From the NCBI RefSeq assembly GCF_020515525.1, contig NZ_JAIYEP010000017.1, forward strand, positions 1-64,000: 64,000 bases of DNA, written 5' to 3'. A model generated the notes under the pieces. That model saw only the letters and a program-made list of their open reading frames with translations. It did not search any database and was not told the origin of the DNA. This stretch comes from Rhodococcus yananensis (GTDB taxonomy: Bacteria; Actinomycetota; Actinomycetes; Mycobacteriales; Mycobacteriaceae). A program made the translations under genes and the position numbers. Of the stretch, positions 27,062 through 36,523 are shown one piece after another (the first letter of the stretch is position 1; each line of letters begins with the position of its first letter).

Positions 27062-30000
27062 ATGTTCCTGCTCGACGACGTTCTCGTATACAGCACCCGC
27101 GACATCGTCGACGCCGCGCGTTGCGAGTACGCGCTGCTGACCTCGCTCGACACCGCGCTCGGCCGCATTCCCCGCGCCTCACCCGCGGACGATCCGATGC
27201 TCGAACGCAGCGCCGCGCTCGGTGCCGCTCACGAACGCCGGGTCCTGCAACGCCATCTGGACGAGTTCGGCGACGGTGTCGTGCAGATCCCGCGCCCTGG
27301 GCACGATCTCCGCGCCTACCGGGACGCCGCGAACGCGACCTCGGAGGCAGCGCGGGCGGGCGCCGAGGTGATCTACCAGGGCGCGTTCTTCGACGGTCGA
27401 TTCCTCGGGTTCTGCGATTTCCTGGTGCGCACCCGAGACGGGTATGCGGTCTACGACGCGAAACTCGCCCGGCACGCACGGGTCGAAGCGCTCCTGCAAC
27501 TCGCCGCGTACGCGGATGCACTCGGCCGCAGTGGAATTCCCGTTTCGTCACACGCGCACCTGATCCTCGGCGACGACACCGTCACGTCCCATCCGCTCGC
27601 CGATCTCGCCCCCGTCCACGAATCGCGACGTGCCCACCTCGAAACCCTCGTCGACACGCACCGGACTGCCGGCACACCGGCGCGGTGGGGGGATTCCCGG
27701 CACACTGCGTGCGGCCGGTGCGACGCCTGCACCCCGCAGGTGGCCGCGCACCGCGATCTGCTGCTCGTGGCGGGGATGCGTTCGACGCAGCGGGCGCGTC
27801 TGATCGCCGCGGGCGTCTGCACCATCGACGCGCTCGCCGACCGCGACGACCCGGTCCCCGGGATGTCGGCGCGGACCCTCGCCGCCGTACGCGCACAGGC
27901 GCAGGTGCAACTCGAACAGGAGCGCTCGGGCACCCCGGTCGTGGACGTGTTCGAACCGGGCACACTCGGTGCGCTACCGCACCCCGACGAGGGCGACATC
28001 TTCTTCGATTTCGAAGGTGACCCGTTGTGGTGCGCGGACGGTGGGGCCGATCGGGGGCTCGAGTACCTGTTCGGGGTCGTGGAGACCGACGGTCCGGGTG
28101 GACCGCGGTTCCGGCCGTTCTGGGCACACTCGCGGACGGAGGAGAAGCAGGCACTCGTCGATTTCCTCGCGTACCTCACCGAGCGCCGCCACAGGTTCCC
28201 CGCGATGCACGTGTATCACTATGCAGCATACGAGAAATCGGCGTTGCTTCGGTTGGCGGGCAGGCACGGTGCGGGTGAGGACCAGGTCGACGACCTGCTC
28301 CGCGACGGAGTGCTGATCGACCTGTATCCGATCGTGCGGGGGGCACTACGGGCGGGCACGCCGTCCTACAGCATCAAGAAACTCGAACCGTTGTACATGC
28401 CCGCGCGCGTCGGCGACGTCGCCGACGGAGGCGAATCGGTGGTCGCCTACGCCACCTACTGCGCTCTGCGCGACGACGGGCGGCACGCCGACGCGGCGGC
28501 GTTGCTCGCATCGATCGCCGAGTACAACGAGGCGGACTGCGTCTCGACGCTACGGCTGCGCGACTGGCTTCTGGAGCGGGCCGGCGAGCACGGGGTCGCG
28601 CTGCTCGGCAGCGCCTCGGGCGACGCCGAGCGGGACGGTCCCGGACAGGGCGGACCCGGACACGACGACATCGACACCGCGCCGCACCCCGCGGAGACGA
28701 AGCTGATGGAGTTCGCGGGCCGGCGCGGCGACCGCGACCCCGACCGGCACGCCGCCGCGGTGCTCGCGGCGGCCGTCGGCTATCACCGTCGTGAGCGGAA
28801 ACCGTTCTGGTGGGCGCATTTCGATCGATTGTCGCAACCCTCGGACGAATGGGCCGACACCCGCGACACCCTGGTCGCCACGTCGGTGACCGTGGACGCG
28901 GACTGGCACCTGCCACCGCGCAAACGGAAGCCGCGCCGACACGTGGCGCTGACCGGGGACGTCGCCACGGGCAGTACGGTGCGTGCGGGCGACAAGGTGC
29001 TGTTGCTGTACGAGGCGCCGCCACCTGTCGGCCTCCCGGACGGCGGCCCGTGGACGCGGGGCTGGTCGAACGGCACGGTACTCGAACGGCGGACGGGCAA
29101 CGGCTTCCACGACGTGCTGGTGATCGAGGAGATGTTGCAGACGGAGGACGAGTACGCCACTCTGCCGTCCGCGGTGGCGCCGGCTCCGCCACCGGCGACG
29201 GCGAGCATCGAACGGGCGATCGCGTCGGCCGCCGAATCGGCCTGCGGCGCGTTGCCCGGGTTACCGCGCTCCGCGGCGATCGACGTGCTGCGCCGGGTCC
29301 CGCCGCGGACGGTCTCCGGTGCCGGGCTGCCCGCCGTGACCGACGGCGACGCGGCCGAGGCGATCACCGCGGCACTGCTCGATCTCGACGACTCGTACGT
29401 CGCGGTGCAAGGACCTCCGGGCACCGGCAAGACGTTCACGGGGTCGCGGGTGGTCGCGACCCTGGTGAACGAGCACGGCTGGCGGGTGGGGGTCGTCGGC
29501 CAGTCCCATTCGGTGGTGGAGAACATGTTGGACGGCATCTGCGACCAGCAGGTGCCCGCAGAGCGGATCGGGAAGGCCAAGGTCCGGTCGACCGCACCGG
29601 AGTGGCGGGCGTTCAAGGACACGCGCGCCCTCGCGGGATACGCCGCCGGACTCGAGGGCGGGTGTGTCGTCGGCGGCACCGCCTGGGACTTCACGAACAC
29701 CGACTGCATCGCGCCGGGTGAGCTGGATCTGCTGGTGATCGACGAGGCCGGTCAGTTCAGCATCGCGAACACGGTGGCCGTCGCGACGTGTGCCCGACGA
29801 CTACTGTTGCTGGGCGATCCCCGGCAACTGCCACAGGTCGCCCAGGGGGTCCACCCGGAGCCGTGCGACGAGTCGGCGCTGGGCCGGCTCACCGAGGGGC
29901 ACGGCGCCCTCCCCGCCGACCGCGGCTTCTTCCTCTCCCGCACGTGGCGGATGCACCCGGAACTGTGCGCTCGGGTGTCGGATCTGTCGTACGAGGGCCG

Positions 30001-30532
30001 CCTGCTGTCGCAGGTCGAGCGCACGACGGCCCGGTCGCTCGAGGGTGTCGCGCCGGGTGTGCACACGATCGTCGTCGACCACGTCGGCAACGCGACGTCC
30101 TCGCCCGAGGAACGGGACGTGGTGGTGCAGCAGATCGCGGGGCTGCTCGGAAGGCCCTGGCGGGACGGCGCCGACGCCGCGCCACGGCCGTTGGATCAAC
30201 GGGATGTACTCGTCGTCGCCCCCTACAACGCGCAGGTCGCGGCACTGCGTGACGGGCTCGCGGCGGCGGGGTTCGACCGGATCGAGGTCGGTACGGTCGA
30301 CAGGTTCCAGGGACGGCAGGCCGCTGTGGTGCTGGTGTCGATGACGGCGTCGGCGATCGAGGACATTCCGAGGGGCATGGCGTTCCTGCTGTCGCGCAAC
30401 CGATTGAACGTGGCACTCTCGCGCGGCCAGTGGTGCGCGTTCGTGGTGCGGTCGCGCGTACTCACCGAGTATCTGCCGGCGACACCGGACGGACTGGTCG
30501 ACCTGGGGGCGTTCCTGCGGTCGACCCGGTGA
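27062..30532 (+). CDS. TM0106-type RecB-like nuclease fused to SF1 helicase
   Basis: The 1156-residue protein starts with a RecB/Cas4-like nuclease region (residues 1-215) with YDAKLARHARVEALLQLAAY. A cysteine cluster CGRCDAC (about 217-223) could hold iron-sulfur or zinc. An RNase-H-like segment beginning DIFFDFEGDPLW follows near residue 315. The C-terminal UvrD/Dna2-like superfamily 1 helicase has Walker A GPPGTGKTF (about 784), Walker B LLVIDEAGQ (about 892), motif III LLLGDPRQLPQ and late motifs VGTVDRFQG and LLSRNRLNVALSRG. It probably processes DNA ends or RNA:DNA structures. It stands alone with no defence neighbours. Confidence 0.9.
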   Translation: MFLLDDVLVYSTRDIVDAARCEYALLTSLDTALGRIPRASPADDPMLERSAALGAAHERRVLQRHLDEFGDGVVQIPRPGHDLRAYRDAANATSEAARAGAEVIYQGAFFDGRFLGFCDFLVRTRDGYAVYDAKLARHARVEALLQLAAYADALGRSGIPVSSHAHLILGDDTVTSHPLADLAPVHESRRAHLETLVDTHRTAGTPARWGDSRHTACGRCDACTPQVAAHRDLLLVAGMRSTQRARLIAAGVCTIDALADRDDPVPGMSARTLAAVRAQAQVQLEQERSGTPVVDVFEPGTLGALPHPDEGDIFFDFEGDPLWCADGGADRGLEYLFGVVETDGPGGPRFRPFWAHSRTEEKQALVDFLAYLTERRHRFPAMHVYHYAAYEKSALLRLAGRHGAGEDQVDDLLRDGVLIDLYPIVRGALRAGTPSYSIKKLEPLYMPARVGDVADGGESVVAYATYCALRDDGRHADAAALLASIAEYNEADCVSTLRLRDWLLERAGEHGVALLGSASGDAERDGPGQGGPGHDDIDTAPHPAETKLMEFAGRRGDRDPDRHAAAVLAAAVGYHRRERKPFWWAHFDRLSQPSDEWADTRDTLVATSVTVDADWHLPPRKRKPRRHVALTGDVATGSTVRAGDKVLLLYEAPPPVGLPDGGPWTRGWSNGTVLERRTGNGFHDVLVIEEMLQTEDEYATLPSAVAPAPPPATASIERAIASAAESACGALPGLPRSAAIDVLRRVPPRTVSGAGLPAVTDGDAAEAITAALLDLDDSYVAVQGPPGTGKTFTGSRVVATLVNEHGWRVGVVGQSHSVVENMLDGICDQQVPAERIGKAKVRSTAPEWRAFKDTRALAGYAAGLEGGCVVGGTAWDFTNTDCIAPGELDLLVIDEAGQFSIANTVAVATCARRLLLLGDPRQLPQVAQGVHPEPCDESALGRLTEGHGALPADRGFFLSRTWRMHPELCARVSDLSYEGRLLSQVERTTARSLEGVAPGVHTIVVDHVGNATSSPEERDVVVQQIAGLLGRPWRDGADAAPRPLDQRDVLVVAPYNAQVAALRDGLAAAGFDRIEVGTVDRFQGRQAAVVLVSMTASAIEDIPRGMAFLLSRNRLNVALSRGQWCAFVVRSRVLTEYLPATPDGLVDLGAFLRSTR

Positions 30533-30625
30533 CGGCGGCCACCCGGTCCGCTACGATCGAAGACGCAAATTTTTTGTAACCACGAGTACCAGATACATGT
30601 CGGTACCGCACACCCGGGAGTGACC

Positions 30626-31090
30626 GTGTCGAAGACCCTCGAAGCCACCATCGACGTCGCCGCGCCGCCGCACCACGTGTGGGCGGTGGTCTCCGATCTC
30701 CAGCGGATGGGCGAATGGAGCCCACAGTGCCGGAAGATGATCATCCGCGGCGGCCCGGTCGCGAAGGGCACCACGACGATCAACATCAACCGCAAGGGTC
30801 TGCTCGTGTGGCCGACCACCTCGAAGGTCATCGCATTCGATCCGCACCGCGAACTGCGCTTCCGGGTCAACGAGAACGGCTCCGTGTGGTCGTTCCTCCT
30901 CGAACCCACCGAGACCGGCACGCGCATCGTGCAGCGCCGCGAGGCCCCGAACGGCACCAGCAAGATCTCGCGGATCCTCATCGACAAGGTCCTCGGTGGC
31001 GCCGACCGTTTCGACGACGACATGGTCATCGGAATGAACTCGACACTCGCCCGGATCCGGAACGAGGCGGAGGCCCGCACCTCCGCGTGA
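30626..31090 (+). CDS. SRPBCC family protein
   Basis: The 154-residue START/polyketide-cyclase-like fold reads TLEATIDVAAPPHHVWAVVSDLQRMGEWSP, then strands and a C-terminal helix (MVIGMNSTLARIRNEAEA). Such proteins bind hydrophobic ligands; the ligand here is unknown. GTG 30626 has GGGAG five bases upstream, so I prefer it to GTG 30620. The short gap before it contains an AT-rich stretch (30569-30600) that probably holds the promoter. Confidence 0.83.
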   Translation: MSKTLEATIDVAAPPHHVWAVVSDLQRMGEWSPQCRKMIIRGGPVAKGTTTININRKGLLVWPTTSKVIAFDPHRELRFRVNENGSVWSFLLEPTETGTRIVQRREAPNGTSKISRILIDKVLGGADRFDDDMVIGMNSTLARIRNEAEARTSA

Positions 31091-31175
31091 CCGTTCCCGG
31101 TCCGGTTCCCGTACGCTGTGAACGCCCACGGGACGGGCCCGACCGGGCGATCACGAGCGTGAATGATGAGGAGCC

Positions 31176-31901
31176 GTGGCACGTAAGCCCACCCCCGCCG
31201 GTGCACCACCGACCAGCGGCGCAGCCCATATCGTCGACCTGGTCCGGAAAGCCGTTCCGCCCCTGCATCCGGCCGGGGTGCCCTTCGTCGCGGCTCCCCT
31301 GCTGATGTCGGCACTCGCGTGGCGACGCCCGTGGCTGCGCCGCACCGGCCTCGTGGCGGCGGCCGCGACCGCCGGCTTCTTCCGCCATCCCCACCGCGTA
31401 CCCCCGAACCGGCTGGGTATCGCCGTGGCACCGGCGGACGGCGAGGTCGCGCTCGTCGACAGCGCCGTCCCACCCGCCGAACTCGGTCTCGGCGCCGAAC
31501 CCGTCCCGCGGGTGAGCATCTTCCTGTCCGTCCTCGACGTGCACGTCCAGCGCAGCCCCGTCGGCGGCATCGTCCGGGAGGTCGTGCACACACCCGGCAA
31601 ATTCCTCTCCGCCGACCTCGCCGACGCCAGCGACGTCAACGAACGCACCAGCATGCTCCTGCAGACCGCCGCCGGTCACCGGGTGGCGGTCGTCCAGATC
31701 GCCGGGTTGCTCGCGCGTCGCATCGTGTGCGATGCGCGGGTCGGCGACACCCTCCCCATCGGCGACACCTACGGGCTGATCCGCTTCGGATCCCGTGTCG
31801 ACACGTACTTCCCCGCCGGCAGCACCCTGCTCGTCGAACGCGGGCAACGCACGATCGGCGCGGAAACCGTCATCGCCCACCTGCCCGCCGTCGAGCCGTG
31901 A
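31176..31901 (+). CDS. psd: phosphatidylserine decarboxylase proenzyme
   Basis: This 241-residue enzyme decarboxylates phosphatidylserine to phosphatidylethanolamine at the membrane. It belongs to the short actinobacterial form. The self-cleavage site that creates the pyruvoyl group is G205-S206 in [19 protein letters not shown] and an N-terminal hydrophobic segment are also typical. GTG start with GAGGAG two to three bases upstream. It overlaps pssA by four bases; gene order psd-pssA-AAA ATPase equals Rv0437c-Rv0435c. Confidence 0.95.
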   Translation: MARKPTPAGAPPTSGAAHIVDLVRKAVPPLHPAGVPFVAAPLLMSALAWRRPWLRRTGLVAAAATAGFFRHPHRVPPNRLGIAVAPADGEVALVDSAVPPAELGLGAEPVPRVSIFLSVLDVHVQRSPVGGIVREVVHTPGKFLSADLADASDVNERTSMLLQTAAGHRVAVVQIAGLLARRIVCDARVGDTLPIGDTYGLIRFGSRVDTYFPAGSTLLVERGQRTIGAETVIAHLPAVEP

Positions 31902-32812
31902 TCTCCCGAAGAACCCCCGCGGGAGCACAGGTCGGACAGGCCCGGACACGCCCGCACGCGGTGCGTCTGCTCCCCAGCGTCATCACGATCATGGCGTTGT
32001 CCGCGGGCCTGTCCGCCGTGAAGTTCGCGCTCGACGGACGGCTCGACATCGCACTCGGCATGGTCGGCGCCGCCGCCGTCCTGGATTCGCTCGACGGACG
32101 GATCGCGCGACTGCTCGACGCGACCAGCAAGATCGGCGCCGAACTCGACTCGCTCTCCGATGCCGTCGCGTTCGGTGTCGCACCCGCCCTCGTCCTCTAC
32201 GTCACCCTGCTCGACGGCAGCGCCTTCGGGTGGATCGTCGCGCTGCTGTATGCGGTGAGCATCGTGCTGCGCCTCGCCCGGTTCAACACACTCCTCGAGG
32301 ACGACACCGTGCCCGCCTACGCGCGCGAGTACTTCGTCGGTGTTCCCTCACCGGCCGGCGCCGTCGTCGCGCTCGCCCCCGTCGCCGCGTACATCCAGTG
32401 GGGCGACGGCTGGTGGAGCTCGTTCCCCGTGGTCGTGGTCTGGACCCTGTTCTCCGGCGGGCTGATCATCAGCCGCATCCCCACGCTCGCGATGAAGTCC
32501 GTGCAGGTCCCGCCGCGCATGGCGATCGTCCTGCTGTGCGCCGTCGCCGCGGCCGCCGCCGCACTCGTCACGTACCCGTTCATCCTGATGCTCGTCCTCG
32601 TCGGCGTGTACCTCGTACACATCCCGTTCGCGATCCACTCGAAACGCTGGGTGGCCGCACGTCCGGAGACCTGGGACATCAAACCGTCGGAGCGCCGCGC
32701 GATCCGCGCCGAATCCCGCGCCGCGACCCCGCGACGGGTCACCGGCCGCCGGGTGCTCAACGCCACGGCCCGGTCGTCCGCGCGTCTCGGGTTGCGCCGA
32801 CCCCGCCGGTGA
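31898..32812 (+). CDS. pssA: CDP-diacylglycerol-serine O-phosphatidyltransferase
   Basis: This 304-residue membrane enzyme makes phosphatidylserine from CDP-diacylglycerol and serine, the step before Psd. The CDP-alcohol phosphotransferase signature D-x2-DG-x2-AR-x8-G-x3-D-x3-D is complete at about residues 64-89 (DSLDGRIAR ... GAELDSLSD). About six to eight helices follow, and a basic C-terminal tail. GTG overlaps the psd stop (GTGA), so the two are coupled. Confidence 0.95.
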   Translation: MISRRTPAGAQVGQARTRPHAVRLLPSVITIMALSAGLSAVKFALDGRLDIALGMVGAAAVLDSLDGRIARLLDATSKIGAELDSLSDAVAFGVAPALVLYVTLLDGSAFGWIVALLYAVSIVLRLARFNTLLEDDTVPAYAREYFVGVPSPAGAVVALAPVAAYIQWGDGWWSSFPVVVVWTLFSGGLIISRIPTLAMKSVQVPPRMAIVLLCAVAAAAAALVTYPFILMLVLVGVYLVHIPFAIHSKRWVAARPETWDIKPSERRAIRAESRAATPRRVTGRRVLNATARSSARLGLRRPRR

Positions 32813-32837
32813 CCGCAGAGCACGGAGCCCACCGGCA

Positions 32838-32875
32838 TCGGTACCCGACCGAACCACCGATGTCGGTACCCGACC
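32838..32875. repeat. 13-bp direct repeat before the AAA ATPase gene
   Basis: TCGGTACCCGACC occurs exactly twice with a 25-base period (32838-32850, 32863-32875). Relative to the predicted start of transcription at 32906 the copies are centred near -62 and -37, suited to an activator or repressor. Confidence 0.55.
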
Positions 32876-32892
32876 CGGTCGGCACCTCGATC

Positions 32893-32898
32893 TAGGCT
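32893..32898 (+). promoter_or_regulatory. -10 box of leaderless AAA gene
   Basis: TAGGCT lies seven bases before GTG 32906, indicating a promoter internal to the psd-pssA-AAA cluster. Confidence 0.6.
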
Positions 32899-32905
32899 CG
32901 TGCGG

Positions 32906-35086
32906 GTGACGGCCCCACACCTGACCCTGACCATCCGGCTCAACACATCCGCCGCCGACGCCCGGCGCGGAGTCGTCCGCGTCCACCCCGAGGTGCTCAC
33001 CGCCCTCGGGCTCCGCGAATGGGACGCCGTGGCACTGATCGGAGCGCGCCGCACCGCGTCGGTGGTCGCGCAGGCCCCCGCGGGTACACCCACCGGGACG
33101 ATCCTCCTCGACGACGTCACCCTCTCCAACACCGGATTGCGTGAGAACGCCACCGTCGTCGTCGCCCCCGTCCTCGTCCACGGTGCGAGGTCGGTGATCG
33201 TCACCGGATCGACCCTCGCGAGCCGGTCCATCCCCGACACCACCCTGCGGCAGGCGCTGCTCGGCAAGGTCGTCACCGACGGTGACGCCGTCTCCCTCCT
33301 CCCCCGCGATCTGGGGCCCGGCACCAGCAGCGCCGACACGACACGCGCACTGTCGCGCACGTTCGGGATCGCGTGGACCAGCGAACTGCTCACCGTCACG
33401 GTCACCGACCCCTCCGGCCCGGTGAGCGTGCAACCGAACACGGCGGTGACGTGGCGCAACGGGACGTCCGCACCGGCGATGCCCGCCGCTGCCGGACCGA
33501 CCGTCGCGCCGCCGGAGACCCACACCGCGGACACACCGCCACTGCCCGTCGAGGACCTCGTGGGTGTGCAACCGCAGATCGACAAACTCACCGAATGGGT
33601 GAAACTGTCGCTCGACGAACCCGAACTGCTGCGCACCCTCGGCGCGTCCCCCCACCTCGGCGTCCTCGTCACCGGCCCCGCCGGGGTCGGTAAGTCCGCG
33701 TTCGCGCGGGCCGTCCTCGCCGACCGGCGCGTCGTGGCGCTCGACGGCCCGGGTATCGGCGCGCTCGCCGCCGAGGACCGACTGCGGCAGGTCACCGCCG
33801 CCGTCGACGCCGTCCGGGACGGCGGGATCCTGCTGCTCACCGACATCGACGCCGTGCTTCCGGCGGAACCCGAGCCCGTCGCGACGCTGATCCTCGAACA
33901 ACTGCGGCGCGTCGTGGACACCGACGGCGCGGCGCTCGTCGCGACCACCGCGGTGCCGGACGGGCTCGACGCGCGGGTGCGCACCCCCGAGGTCTGCGAT
34001 CGTGAGCTGTCCCTGCCGTTGCCGGACGGCGCGGTCCGGCGAGCGCAACTCGAGGTGCTGCTGAGGTCGGTGCCGGCGGTCGACCTCGACATCGCGGCCG
34101 TCGCCGACCGCACCCCCGGGTTCGTCGTCGCCGACCTCGCCGCCCTGTGCCGGGAGGCGGCGTTGCGGGCGGCGTCCCGCGCGAGCCGCGACGACGAGGA
34201 ACCGACCCTGACCCAGGAGGACCTCCTCGGCGCACTCGAGGTGATCCGGCCCCTGTCGCGTTCCGGCACCGAGGAGCTGGCCATCGGCAGTGTGAGCCTC
34301 AACGACGTCGGCGACATGGTCGAGACCAAGCAGGCCCTCACCGAGGCGGTGCTGTGGCCGCTGCAGCATCCCGATTCGTTCGCACGGCTCGGGGTGCAGC
34401 CTCCGCGCGGGGTGCTCCTGTACGGACCGCCCGGGTGCGGCAAGACGTTCCTGGTGCGGGCGCTGGCGAGCACCGGCCGGTTGAGCGTCCACGCAGTGAA
34501 GGGCGCCGAGTTGATGGACAAGTGGGTGGGCGCCTCCGAGAAGGCCGTGCGGGAACTGTTCCAGCGGGCCCGCGACTCGGCGCCGTCGCTGGTGTTCCTC
34601 GACGAGGTCGACGCGCTCGCCCCGCGCCGCGGGCAGAGTTCCGACTCGGGGGTCGCAGATCGGGTGGTCGCGGCGCTGCTCACCGAACTCGACGGGGTCG
34701 AGCCGTTGCGCGACGTCGTGGTGGTGGGCGCCACGAACCGGCCCGATCTGATCGATCCGGCGCTGCTGCGGCCGGGTCGGCTCGAGCGACTCGTGTTCGT
34801 TCCCCCACCGGACTCCGCCGCCCGCGCCGAGATCCTGCGGACCTCGGGCCGATCGGTTCCGCTGGCCGACGACGTCGACCTGGCGGCACTCGCCGACGAC
34901 CTCGACGGGTATTCGGCGGCGGATTGCGCCGCGTTGCTGCGGGAGGCGGCACTGGCGGCGATGCGGCGCAACGTCGACGCTGCCGCGGTGACCGCCGAGG
35001 ATGTCGCGGCGGCACGCGCAGCGGTGCGGCCGTCCCTCGACCCGGTGCAGGTCGAACACCTGCGCGCCTACGCGGACGGGCGCTGA
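32906..35086 (+). CDS. CDC48/VCP-like two-domain AAA ATPase
   Basis: The 726-residue protein is related to Rv0435c. An N-terminal double-psi-barrel-like domain (1-190, TLTIRLNTSAADARRGVVRVHP) is followed by two AAA domains. D1 has Walker A GPAGVGKSA (257-265) but Walker B LLLTDID, in which the catalytic glutamate is Ile314. D2 has Walker A GPPGCGKTF (507-515), intact Walker B VFLDEVD (566-567), ATNRPDLIDPALLRPGR arginine finger region. D2 is therefore likely to be the working motor and D1 structural. The substrate is unknown. GTG 32906 fits the -10 box; GTG 32900 adds two residues. One base separates its stop from the next start. Confidence 0.9.
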   Translation: MTAPHLTLTIRLNTSAADARRGVVRVHPEVLTALGLREWDAVALIGARRTASVVAQAPAGTPTGTILLDDVTLSNTGLRENATVVVAPVLVHGARSVIVTGSTLASRSIPDTTLRQALLGKVVTDGDAVSLLPRDLGPGTSSADTTRALSRTFGIAWTSELLTVTVTDPSGPVSVQPNTAVTWRNGTSAPAMPAAAGPTVAPPETHTADTPPLPVEDLVGVQPQIDKLTEWVKLSLDEPELLRTLGASPHLGVLVTGPAGVGKSAFARAVLADRRVVALDGPGIGALAAEDRLRQVTAAVDAVRDGGILLLTDIDAVLPAEPEPVATLILEQLRRVVDTDGAALVATTAVPDGLDARVRTPEVCDRELSLPLPDGAVRRAQLEVLLRSVPAVDLDIAAVADRTPGFVVADLAALCREAALRAASRASRDDEEPTLTQEDLLGALEVIRPLSRSGTEELAIGSVSLNDVGDMVETKQALTEAVLWPLQHPDSFARLGVQPPRGVLLYGPPGCGKTFLVRALASTGRLSVHAVKGAELMDKWVGASEKAVRELFQRARDSAPSLVFLDEVDALAPRRGQSSDSGVADRVVAALLTELDGVEPLRDVVVVGATNRPDLIDPALLRPGRLERLVFVPPPDSAARAEILRTSGRSVPLADDVDLAALADDLDGYSAADCAALLREAALAAMRRNVDAAAVTAEDVAAARAAVRPSLDPVQVEHLRAYADGR

Positions 35087-35087
35087 C

Positions 35088-36263
35088 GTGTCGGCCGCGC
35101 CCGTGTCCGTGCGGATCGCTGCACCGGCGGCGGTGGTGGCGTCCGCGGCCGCCCCTGCCGTCGCGGTGTACGTCCTCGTCATCGGCGAGTCGGTGCTGCC
35201 GGTGGGGACCCGCAGCGACTACACCACTCTCGTCGCAGCCCTGCTGGCGATCGTCGCGGCGGCGGGACTGCAACGGTCCGGGTCGGCGCGGACCGCGTGG
35301 ATGCTCGCGTCCGGCGCGATCGTGGTGCTCGGTTCCGTCCGGTACCTGGTGGCCTCCAACACCACCGCCGACGGGCTCACCGCGGTGGGCCTGGTCACCG
35401 CCGCGACCACCGGGGTGCTGCTCGGGGCGGCCGTCAGCGGTGCGTGGTCGACTCCCGGCGGGCCGGGTGCCCTGGTCGCCGGCGGGTGGGCCGGGTTGCT
35501 CACCGCGCCGGCGGTGGGCATGGCGATGCCCACCGCGGCGGTGCCGTGGACCGTCACCCAGTGGCTCCTCGCGATCGCCCTGATCGCGACGGTCGGGTCG
35601 GCGGTGACCGTCCCGACGGGTGGTCGCGGGGGCCGCGTCGACCCGCAGGTCCTCGTCGTCGCGGCGATCGCGGCGGTCGTCCTGGTCGCCGGATACCGTC
35701 TCCTCGGCGATCTGCTGACCGACCACGGCCCGGACGGCCCCTGGCTGTGGCCGATCGCGGTGGGTGTGCTCGTGGCGTCGGTGATCGGCGCCGAACTCGT
35801 CGCGCGGCAGGTTCCCTCCGGGGACGACCGGTTCGTGCTCGCCGTCACCGGCGCGGTCGCCGCGGCCTATCCCGTGCTGATCGAGGTTGTCGGTGGTGCG
35901 CCGTGGTGGACCCACGTCGTGGCCGTCACCGCGGTCGCGGTGGGCGCGTGGGCGGCACCGTACGCGCCGTATCCCGCGGCGGGTCTCGTGGTGGCGTTCG
36001 CGGTGTCGGCCGCGGCGGTGCTGTGGCCGGCGTTCGCCGACGCGGTTCCGTTGCCGGTGCGAGTGGCGCTCGTCGCAGCGGGGTGCGCACTCGCACTGGC
36101 CGCATCGCTGCCCGGGTCCGCGACGGTGGCCGCGCTCGGGATGGCGCTGCCGGTGCCGGCGACCGCGGTGATCGGCGCGGTCTGGCTGGTTCCGGGCAAC
36201 CCGCAGGGCTCGGCGATCGCGTTGGCCGCGACCGCCGCGGTGTGTGCGTGGCAGGTGCGCTGA
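35088..36263 (+). CDS. polytopic membrane protein of unknown function
   Basis: The 391-residue protein is almost wholly hydrophobic (about 12 helices) and very rich in Ala and Val, with few polar motifs (LVARQVPSGDDRFV, VVGGAPWWTHVV). I do not recognise the family. GTG 35088 begins one base after the AAA ATPase stop, so it is translationally coupled and could be a membrane partner or client of that ATPase, an inference from position only. Confidence 0.72.
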   Translation: MSAAPVSVRIAAPAAVVASAAAPAVAVYVLVIGESVLPVGTRSDYTTLVAALLAIVAAAGLQRSGSARTAWMLASGAIVVLGSVRYLVASNTTADGLTAVGLVTAATTGVLLGAAVSGAWSTPGGPGALVAGGWAGLLTAPAVGMAMPTAAVPWTVTQWLLAIALIATVGSAVTVPTGGRGGRVDPQVLVVAAIAAVVLVAGYRLLGDLLTDHGPDGPWLWPIAVGVLVASVIGAELVARQVPSGDDRFVLAVTGAVAAAYPVLIEVVGGAPWWTHVVAVTAVAVGAWAAPYAPYPAAGLVVAFAVSAAAVLWPAFADAVPLPVRVALVAAGCALALAASLPGSATVAALGMALPVPATAVIGAVWLVPGNPQGSAIALAATAAVCAWQVR

Positions 36264-36310
36264 GAGGAGATCTCGCACACCCCGATTCGCAACGCTGCGA
36301 AGACTCCCGT

Positions 36311-36523
36311 TAGGATGGGCTCCATCCGGTTTGCCCAGTGTCGGCGAACGGCGAGCGTGTCGGGGCGTCCCACGTTTCGGCTGTGTGCCGCGTGCATTGG
36401 CAGACCTGTTACAGCCAGGAGTGACGTTGCCCGTGCGGCTGCGGACGCGACGACTGTGCACAGGACGACGGCAGCCGGGACCGTTCCACGCCGCCGCACG
36501 GCCCGACCCCGACGGAGTGCCTT
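36311..36523 (+). promoter_or_regulatory. structured leader of the mrp operon
   Basis: A TAGGAT -10 box at 36311-36316 would give a leader of about 200 bases before the TTG of mrpA. Within it, CCGTGCGGC (36431-36439) and GCCGCACGG (36493-36501) form a nine-base stem enclosing GGCTGC/GCAGCC arms and a perfect palindrome CTGTGCACAG (36454-36463). The hairpin ends 22 bases before the start codon. It matches no riboswitch class I know. No convincing gene lies in the 260-base gap 36264-36523. Confidence 0.5.

Noticed and set aside
27062-30532. Defence island around the nuclease-helicase
   Set aside because: Neighbours are a DUF1707 protein, an SRPBCC protein and phospholipid genes; no toxin, methylase, CRISPR or mobile element is present.
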